64,000 bases of DNA, from positions 32,441,686 through 32,505,685 of the forward strand of contig JALGQZ010000006.1 in NCBI GenBank assembly GCA_023105745.1, read 5' to 3'. Below are positions 55,965 to 64,000 of the stretch, one piece after another; position 1 is the first letter of the stretch, and each line of letters begins with the position of its first letter. Source of the stretch: Austropuccinia psidii. Its lineage: Eukaryota; Basidiomycota; Pucciniomycetes; Pucciniales; Sphaerophragmiaceae. The position numbers were made by a program, and so were the translations under genes. The notes beneath the pieces are model-generated. The model saw only the letters and a list, made by a program, of their open reading frames with translations. It ran no database searches and was not told the DNA's origin.

Positions 55965-58900
55965 GATTAAAAACACTGAGCTATTTTCAATATTTTTCTT
56001 TTAATCTTTAAAAGTCTTATTTTATAACTGAATATGTAGGTGAAAATAATTCAAAACCCAAAAAAAACATTGAATTAGATTTTCATAGCTATTCTATAAG
56101 CTTCTTTTGTCCTTTTACATGGACTCTTTCACTAATTTCCTAAAGTACTTGCTCATTGAAAGGGAAAATTGTGATATTACAGTTTCCTCAAACTTCAAAC
56201 GTTTTTCTGTGAATCATCTTTGGTATTTTTCCACATTTAAAATATAATAATAGATTAATAGGTAGCAGGCTGAACTTTATATTGCGCCCTCTCAATTGTT
56301 CAAGCCTTGTTTCAATTTTTGGCTTGATATAGCTGTTTTCCAGAGGAATATTCATAGCACCTGATAATTCTTTCCATATTGGTAATTGAAATTTGAAGGT
56401 CAGAGTTTAAGTATGCAAGTACTCACAGTACATTTATGCAGTTAATATAAGATATTACTCTCTTTATATTGAGAATTATATAATTCAAAAAAGAAATTCT
56501 ATTCATTTTGCTATAAAGATTCTTCAGAAGCTATATGAATAATTTGACAAAAAAAGGAAACATCTGTCATTCCCTATTATGTTGTTATCTTCTGCTTTTA
56601 TTACTTTATTGTGTGTATTCCAAGAAAATAAATTGCGTTTTAAAAATACTACTTTCACAATATTTGTTTCAGAAGATTTTTTATCTGCTTGAATATTTTC
56701 TGAGTTAACTCAAAGGGGAAGGGAAAATTAACAAAAGTTAATAAATACTCCATGAGTTCTCAAGTGTTTAAGTAGATTGGAATCTTATATCACTACAATA
56801 TGGGATATATTCCGTCATTTATTATCTTTTAAAGTGAAAACTTTGATATTGGATTTTTCAGATTGGTAAATGAAAATAATCCATTTGAAATAAGAACATA
56901 TTCAATTTTAATACACCCCATTAATTATAGAATGCTTCCTTCTTTTTGATATTTTACTTGATAGAACCATTCCTTTTGGATTAATACTTGGTAAATTTCA
57001 AAAAATGCTTTCTCCAAAATACAAAGGGGTCAGAAAGCTTTGATTTTCAAAGGAAAAATAAAACCCAAAAAGAGAACTACAGATCTTCTACAAAAGTTAA
57101 ATCAAAGTTTCAAATAGTAAATTTTTAACCGTTGCAATCTCACATTAAAGATCTTGAGTTATCTTTGACTCAAACCCACATTGATTTCCTGGACTTATGG
57201 ACATTCTACACCAAAATATCCGGTAGATTCTTTGTATGAAAAACCAGATTTTTTAGTGTTTTAATTCCACAACTAATTTCAATAACCTAATCAAAATTGA
57301 GAAATTACTATTTCCAAGCTCTCAAATTTTAGAAAAAAAACTTAAAATAAAATACACATCATCCATAGCAAAAGCATAAGATCCAAAAGCTCCATTTTTC
57401 AATGTTTAATTCATTAAATTATATAATAAAAGGAACTAAAAGACTTTTAAGAAACATTCCATTTGGAGGCCAAATTATTTATAAATTGGCACACTCTAGG
57501 TTTATGAAATATGCTATATAAGGACGCGATCATTTATTAAATAACCATAAATCTATACTTCTAATTACCTGATAAACCTATCCCAAGATAAACTATAGTA
57601 TTTATCCTTTACTCAAAATTTCTCATTTCAAAGATTATCTGTTCTCATTGAAGCGTATAATATCTTTAAAAATGAGATAAATCCATTCAACTAGAAGTTT
57701 ATTTAGCAAGGTTTGTATCAAATGTTAATTTTCAATACAGGTAAGGAATTTCTATTTTTTTTTTGTAAACCAAATTGCTATTGTTCTGTAAACTCATCGA
57801 GTTCTATCATTTTTGATTATATATAAGAGATGTCTGATTAGGTAACCAGATTTCATTCATAAAATTGAACATTCAAAATTTATTTAGCAAGTTGGGCTTG
57901 AATCTCGTACTTATTTTATTTATGAAAGCTTTATATGGCTTTTATTCATCCCTCTAAAGGATGATTGGTGATACTTTGACTTTAAGAATATGTATCAATT
58001 TTTTTTAATGTGGATGTATTAATAATATGTTTTGATTTCTATATACTTGGATACTCAATTTCTATTCCGCTGTTTTTTGATATAAAAATTAGTTTATTCC
58101 CCTTCATGTGTGTTTCACTGAGTCCTTTCCTGATTCAAATGTTAAATACCAAAATAGCATTTCAAATTTTCCAGAAAATATTGATTCAGAAATATCATTA
58201 TTTGATTTCTGGTTCATAATATTCAAGTGCAACCCATAAGACTACCTGCTACAAAAAGAGTATCAGCTCAACAGGAGGATAAAAGGTACCTTGACGTTTG
58301 TACGTAAAATTCATGAGTACCAATTAAAACTGAATCTGGTATATCAAAGTCTAAAAACTCTTCATTAAGATAAATTTTTTTAAATAAAATGTAGATGAAG
58401 AGGACAAAATGTTTTTTGTTTATTGGGTGGCTAGCTGTGTGAATGTACAATATTATTTTTCCCAAATTGGAGATAAATGGTCTGATTCTTTTGAAGATTA
58501 TTTACCAGAGCTACAGAAACCTATTTAATATTATTCGTTAGATGAGAATTTTATTATTAAGGAAAGCCTAAAGCCTCTCAATTTGGAATTATCGAATATG
58601 CAATTAAATTCATTGGAATAGCACCACATGAAGCTTATCAAGACCAAACAAAATATTTTGAAAGTCTCTATGGAACTACATGTTACTTTTAAGAAAGTAC
58701 GATAAATATTTAAATCATGAAAAATTTGAATTTTTCTTTTTTTCTCAGAATGGTTTGAATCTTTTTTAGCTCTACTTTTTCTGCTCATGAGTTCTTTTTT
58801 TACTTCTTAAGATGATAAGTGAGAAGATTTGTTATCCATATCAAGGGATTATCTATTTATTTAAAATCTGAGGTCAAAATAAGTAATCAATTATTTGTTG

Positions 58901-60569
58901 AATTTAAATTGAAGATTTTGTTTTTTGACTTGGAATAATTGGGTTTTTCCAAAGGATTGTTATAGTTTCATGTTGTTTAAAAAAATTGATTATAGTTTCT
59001 ATTTCTGGAAGCTTGATACTGTGAATAATCCTTTGGCAATACTCAAGATATGATTGGAAAAAATCTTCCTTTTCAATCAATGATAAAATCCCTTGAGTAA
59101 ATTTACTAAACTCACTTTCATCAATATTAACTTGATCATAAGAATAACCTCTAGTTCTGATTACCTTTGTAAAGAAAACTTTGTTTAATGCTTTTCATGA
59201 ATTTACCAACCATCTTGACCCAAAGTTCAAATATTTTCTCCATTCATCATTTCTTTATCATCCATTGTGGATTGTCTGTATTATTTCATAATTTAAGCTT
59301 GAACAAATTCATCATTTTTTCAGTGTTTTAAACTCATGGCTGTCTCAATTTCTTTTCTTAATTGGTAAATCTCATTTTCTTGAAGACACACCTCCTTACT
59401 TATTACATATCACATCCTTGTTTAAATCCCATAACCCTGGTAATTACTCCAAATGAGCTATAATTAGTTTAATATTTTTCTCCTTTTGCTTTTTTCAAAG
59501 AAATGAAAATTATTTTAATTTATTTTAATTTTGTTTATTTTTTTAAAAAAGAATGTGTTTTCAATATTTTAATTTGTAATATGGAATGATTGGCTTGATG
59601 AAGGAGAATATATAGACAATTTTGAGTATCATTGGGTAGGAGGTAAATCCATTGTTTTCCATTTTTGGAGTTTGAATAATATCATACTTTCATTTTAGTC
59701 CTTTCCTTACCTAATCTCAATGAATCAAAACTTTTATCTCTTAATTAATTCATTATATCTTCTCTAGGCTGAGAATAATCAGCTCTCCATTAGGGTTATT
59801 AATTAACTTTTTTCATGAAATAATTATGAGAAATATGCACTAACCTAAGTATTATTATAATTGGTTGATATTAATTTGGGAATAACTTTTCCATGATCAG
59901 AATCTTTTGTTTTATGACTTATGATGTGGTAGTAGGAATGGTGTGAAGATTTATTGATTGATAATCATTGCAAAATTTCAACCTTGGTGGCAGAATCATG
60001 AAAAAAGGAATCATGGTAAATTAAAATTTCCAGAAGTAATGATTCTGTTCCTATAATTTTCAATAAAATATAAAAAATAATATGTTCCATAAGATTCATA
60101 ATAAATTACCAAATTAATAAGTATTATTGTTATATCGAAAAAATCAAAAAAAGTATTAGTAATATGATTAATTATAGATAACAAAATTTGAATATTAGAA
60201 GCTATGATTTGATAAAAAAATGGATATCTTTGACGTAAGCCTGTGGTGTAGTGGTAGATCAATAATAAGAGAAACTATTCTCCATATTATTATCAATTTA
60301 CAGATAAACAAAATGTTAAAATAACCTCTAAATAGATTTTAATTAATATGAAAGAAAGAAAAAAAAGAATTGAGGTCTGGTTCTGGTATTTGTAATGATA
60401 GTGGTGGGAGATGGATAATAAAGTATTCAACCTTTATTAAGAGGAATTTTAATTGTTCTTTTTTAATTATTAATAGAATTAGAAAAGGCTTTCAATTTAG
60501 TTTTGAATTGATTCAGAAGCAATTGAGAAGAGTGTTGGAGGAAGTAATGGTGGTGTAATTGTGCATGAT
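55965..60569. other. Unassigned AT-rich region with scattered open stretches
   Basis: I cannot tie this 4.6-kb block to any LTR family in the window. No complete gene is visible. Protein-like open stretches exist on the minus strand: about 59110-58900 (VIRTRGYSYDQVNIDESE..., continuing FTQGILSLIEKEDFFQSY), about 56420-56200 (LENSYIKPKIETRLEQLRGR) and about 56960-56850 (NPKGMVLSSKISKRRKH). On the plus strand, 58393-58530 reads VASCVNVQYYFSQIGDKW. All are interrupted by stops or open for fewer than about 90 codons, and chance is not excluded in such AT-rich DNA. It may be a decayed host gene or another type of mobile element. Confidence 0.3.
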
Positions 60570-62462
60570 TGTGAGCCTTGAGGTATATTTTACATACCCA
60601 AATAGGCCACAATAACTTTACAATGAATTCTGAAATATGAATAACCCATAAGTCATGCATATATTTAAAATTAATCATTTTTTATTTCAGAAAGGATGAA
60701 TAACCTTTTATTGAGTAAGTGAATCCATGGATTTAAGTCCAGATTTAGATTCTACACAAACGTTCACCTAGGATACCTCCATAGAGTGAATAGGCTTAAA
60801 TCAACTCTTTGAGGTCGTAATATGGAAAATACTTCAATACCACATAAAAGAATTGTGAAAATTTTTGTTTTTATCAATTTCATGCCAAAATAATGGGAAT
60901 GGGAGAAATCCCATGTTACTTATACACTACAAATAGTGTTATGCATATTTGTGGCACTTAATATTATGATATTATTACATAAACGCGTGATACACCCATA
61001 GTGGATATCAGTCTTTAAGCCTGAATTTCTATTTCAATGTAAAAAATTGTCAAGGGGGACAAAAGACATCAAAGACAGCCAGGGTACCCAACTTTTGAGG
61101 CCTCTGAGGTGTGGAAAGCTCTAAAGCTTGGATCCATGGCTTATCTTGGCCCAGTTAGTATACTAAAACCTTTTTGTAACTTGGGTACCAAGTCAAAACT
61201 TCATTATATCATAAGAAAATTGCAAATAAGCTGCTATTTTGATATGGCAAGGAGGTAAAGAGCAACTTAGAATCCTGTAACCATGTCAATTATTAATGAC
61301 TTTCCATGGATAAAACCCAAAAGAGTAATTAAAGCCCTTTTTGGACTAGCATCCATCGATTTACCTCATAGAAACTAGTAATATAGTATCATTTACAATT
61401 CTATGTAGAAATGAGGTAAAAACTTCAAAAATTCATTAAAAATAGAAGTCTTAATGAATATTTCTAAACCCTGTGGGACCAATTGAGAATAGTATCATTA
61501 ATTAAAAAACCGAAAAGAATTATGCTTTCATAAGTAAATCTAAAAGTTTTACTTACAGTCCATTTTTGATGATTCCATGTGAAACACTGAATCTTCAAAA
61601 ATTGATATAAAATACACTCTGTGATGAAATTTCCAATTCCATTAATAACTTTGAGAAATCAATTACTATTATGAAATAAAAATAATATTTGCAGTTTTCA
61701 CTCCTTTTATTCTTAACCATATTTGGGTTGGTAGTCAGGTAAAAGCATAAATTAAGTAATTATGATAATCTTACATGACAACAGATTATGCAATCATTAA
61801 TCCAAGAAGGATTACTGTTTTCTAACTCACTTGTCTTTCAGTTTCCTCCATGGCACGCCTCTTTGAGCTGTCTTAGACTTAAAAGAGGCCTCCTCTTGCT
61901 GTTTTTTACAAATCATCACATTATTCAATTATACCTTTATTACCAACAAGTATTAGTTAAAATCTTTTCATAAATGTTTTAATCTTTCAGAATCAATGAG
62001 AAAGATGTCAAATCATAGAAAGAAGCTATATATTGTTGTAAAACTGTTATGAATCCATTTTGATCCATTAAATCCACAATTATCCATCAAATTCCTTTAC
62101 TATTATCTTTAATAAGTTCTTTGGAGTATTAGTGAGGGATTTATCTTAATTCTTGAAGCTTTTCTCTAGTAATCGTTTTCTTCAAGAATTATTTTGATAA
62201 TTTTTCTTGCAAAAGATTATTATATATTAAAATGATTTTATTATTTTGATAAAGAAGTTTATTATTAAATACTTCTTGTAATTGATTCTAGTAGACAATT
62301 ACTACTTACTGTTATAATCACTAGTAGTGTATCACAAGTAAAAGAAATAATTAATTAATTAATTGTGGTTAAAATAATTTTTATTATTATATTTCATAAG
62401 AACAGTAATAGTACTGTTGAGCAATAGTAATATTATCAACAGTTTCATAGACACATCTTACA
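60570..62462 (+). repeat. Element F 5' LTR
   Basis: This LTR of 1893 bp begins TGTGAGCCTTGAGGTATATT and ends ATAGACACATCTTACA. It serves as the reference LTR for I, J and K. Confidence 0.9.
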
Positions 62463-62480
62463 TTTGGGGGCCTGGCCATG
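62463..62480 (+). other. Element F primer-binding site
   Basis: TTTGGGGGCCTGGCCATG follows the LTR directly, with the core shared by the other elements. Confidence 0.78.
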
Positions 62481-62846
62481 TATTTTGAACCTTGTACCCT
62501 TAATTTATATATTTTTAAGCTTTAAAATTTATTAATTTAACTATTTTTTTCTTTCAATTTGAAGTTAAAATTTTTTTCATTTTTCAAATTGTCTTAAAAT
62601 CTTTTTCATCAAGGAATTTGGTTTAATTTGATACTGTTTTTACATGTTGCTTTTTCACATCCAAAAACTTATAAAATTATTCTTTAAATTACTCTGCATT
62701 AATTTTGATTCAAAATCTTGAATTTTAATTTTTTTTTCTTTAAAAAGAATATTTTTTTTAATATTAAAAAATAAAAACTTATAAAAAATCCTTAAATTAT
62801 TTTAAAAGTATAAAAAATAATTTTTTTTATCAAATTTTTTCTCTAG
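62481..62846 (+). other. Element F leader, AT-rich
   Basis: No gene seen. It ends in a pyrimidine run and TTCTCTAG at 62846, an acceptor-like site as in A and C. An ATG inside the primer-binding site followed by a GT (GAACCTTGTACC) would join in frame with the next exon, but A, B and C do not support this. Confidence 0.35.
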
Positions 62847-63814
62847 TTTCTTTAATCAAGTATATTGCATCTGGTAATAAGCCCATTAAGAGATATATCA
62901 CCAGTCCAGAATCTGAAGACAGTATTGAAGTGCAAATTGCTAAAAGAGGCACTTTATTTAAAACAGAACAAGCCAAACAACCACCAAAAGGTGTGTTTTT
63001 TCTGTTTTCAATTCTTATTTTTCTCTTGAATGGACATGAAAAATGGTGCATACCAGAAATGGAAGGAGCTATTCAGTCCAACCAGATGGACCTGGACAAG
63101 GAAGAGGTAAGACCAGAACAAGGTCTGCCAAGTCTTCCTCAAGAAAGACACATCTGAAGGATTCCAGAACTTCCCCCCATTCCCCAAGGTCTTTACCAAC
63201 AAACTTTGATTTGAACTCTGAGCCTGAACTAATTGAGGGTGATGTTTTAAGGTCTGAACCACTTCCAAGTGGAAGCAATAGAAATATATCAGTCCCAATA
63301 CAAAAATTGGTTCAGAGAAGCAAAAGAAGAGCAGTGGGAAATATGCCCAAGCCTTTGGCAGGGGGCCATGAACTCCTACTTACACATCAAGAGCATTCTG
63401 GGTCAGGAGAAGGCCAGAGAACTCTTAGAAGGGTGGAGCCCATTGTCTTACAAAGACAAGGTCAAAAAGATAAAAAATTGGTTGAAGAACCAAAGTCTTT
63501 TGTCCATAGACCAGAAGAAGGAATTGGAAATGACTCACGCTTTGGAAGAAGGCCAAGTGGCATCTACCAGCTGCAAACCAGCTCCAGAAACATCCAAAGA
63601 GACGCCCAAAGGAGCTCAGAAGAAGAAAGGTCCCAATAACCATAAGGGCAAGGGCAAGGGCAAAGCAAATTGGCACAGACCTTACCCACAAGGGTACAGG
63701 ATCCCCAAATTGGAGCCTTCAGCCGTGGACAGTGTCTTCAATATGGCCAAGACTCTTATGGAATTCCCAGCCAAAGAACTGGAAAGAATGAACAGGACCT
63801 TTCCATGCAAATAA
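62847..63814 (+). pseudogene. Element F: ORF1, exons 62847-62990 and 63057-63814
   Basis: Exon 1 (SPESEDSIEVQIAKRGTLFK) ends at donor GTGTGT (62991). The acceptor ACCAG ends at 63056, a 66-nt phase-1 intron. Exon 2 starts EMEGAIQSNQMDLDKEE, then meets a TGA at 63155 and further stops up to about 63250. It is open again as YKNWFREAKEEQWEICPSLW through to DSVFNMAKTLMEF and a stop at 63814. The tail matches ENVFQMARTMMEL in A. The central stops make this copy nonfunctional unless an additional intron removes them. Its frame is +1 relative to gag, as in A. Confidence 0.5.
63043..63639 (+). CDS. Element F gag, N-terminal frame
   Basis: The frame starts at ATG 63043 (MVHTRNGRSYSVQPDGPGQG), inside the predicted ORF1 intron and 14 nt before its acceptor. 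The N-terminus is rich in Arg, Ser and Pro, without capsid motifs yet; in A the capsid comes several hundred codons later. It ends in TAA at 63637, with a second TAA two codons on. The corresponding stretch in A and G stays open, so this copy of gag is probably truncated. Function by position: N-terminal part of Gag. Confidence 0.65.
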   Translation: MVHTRNGRSYSVQPDGPGQGRGKTRTRSAKSSSRKTHLKDSRTSPHSPRSLPTNFDLNSEPELIEGDVLRSEPLPSGSNRNISVPIQKLVQRSKRRAVGNMPKPLAGGHELLLTHQEHSGSGEGQRTLRRVEPIVLQRQGQKDKKLVEEPKSFVHRPEEGIGNDSRFGRRPSGIYQLQTSSRNIQRDAQRSSEEERSQ

Positions 63815-64000
63815 TACGAGAAATACAATTTTTTAAATCTAGTATTGATGTAGAGCTTGGTAAACTTGATGCAAAGTTAAATAAGATAACATCAGATATA
63901 AGTGAATTGAAAAGAAATGACAAGAATTATATTGAATGGTATAAGTTGACAAATGTTAAACTTGATTCAATTACTATTACATGTGAAATAATTGAAAGTA
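63815..64000 (+). pseudogene. Element F gag, continuing out of window
   Basis: The stretch reads in part SSIDVELGKLDAKLNKITSD, a helical repeat-like region matching the middle of Gag in position. No stop appears in that stretch, but the frame link to 63043 is broken by the stops at 63637-63645. It is cut by the end of the window. Confidence 0.5.

Larger units (their letters stand above)
60570..64000 (+). mobile_element. Element F: 5' part of a Gypsy element (continues beyond window)
   Basis: LTR, primer-binding site, a leader exon and gag follow in order on the plus strand. Only the first 3.4 kb are in the window. The five bases before it (ATGAT, 60565-60569) should be one target-duplication copy. 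It is the same family as elements I, J and K. Confidence 0.88.

Noticed and set aside
60370..60558. Plus-strand frame just before element F (RKGFQFSFELIQKQLRRVLE)
   Set aside because: 62 codons, no recognised family and no homologous frame elsewhere in the window; kept only as part of the unassigned region.

Overview
The window looks like an AT-rich heterochromatic stretch of a fungal genome, almost certainly a rust fungus (Pucciniales). The gag N-termini beginning MPSTRSGASY and MVHTRNGRSY resemble, from memory, repetitive proteins of the myrtle rust Austropuccinia psidii; that species call is an inference. I see no convincing host gene, tRNA, rRNA or CRISPR array. Nearly everything is Ty3/Gypsy (chromodomain-type) LTR retrotransposon sequence, nested up to five levels deep.

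I resolved the nest by matching LTR ends (TG...CA) and 5-bp target-site duplications (TSDs). The oldest visible layer is element I (minus; pieces between 51554 and 55964). Element H (plus; 48753-51553, left part outside the window) sits in I's LTR. Element B (minus) sits in H's gag: 5' LTR 47315-48752, gag 44563-46702, protease/RT 14345-15660, RNase H/integrase/chromodomain 1770-4251, and a 3' LTR stub 1724-1769. B was hit three times: by A (plus, 4252-14344, TSD AGATT), by C (plus, 15661-44562, TSD GTCTG) and by E (1-1723, right TSD copy ATTTG). C in turn contains D, a solo LTR (18463-19836, TSD TTATT), and G (25343-42354, minus, TSD GGGAA). At the right edge, element F (plus, 60570 onward) runs out of the window. 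Positions 55965-60569 remain unexplained.

Two things stand out. First, G is a tandem array of LTR-gag-LTR-gag-LTR-gag-LTR with a 5060-bp period. Each unit lacks protease, RT, RNase H and most of integrase. The two inner LTRs are hybrids: left part identical to the rightmost LTR and right part identical to the leftmost LTR, switching inside a 37-bp interval. That is the expected product of unequal crossover between the two LTRs of one element, or of an assembly loop that mimics it.

Second, elements A, G, C and F (and, in decayed form, B) share an unusual 5' coding layout. A short phase-1 intron of 64-85 nt interrupts a leader reading frame, and the gag-pol start codon lies inside that intron, 11-14 nt before the acceptor AG (20 nt in B). 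Unspliced RNA would give gag-pol; spliced RNA would give a second protein read in the +1 frame over about 650-760 nt of the same DNA. This is a candidate splice switch between overlapping proteins that I cannot name from known Gypsy elements.

Most coding regions are broken. A is the most complete (all domains, catalytic RT, RNase H and integrase residues) but carries two stops, one frameshift and an altered protease motif. B, C, H and I are increasingly decayed. The only long uninterrupted reading frames are the three 781-residue gag frames in G.
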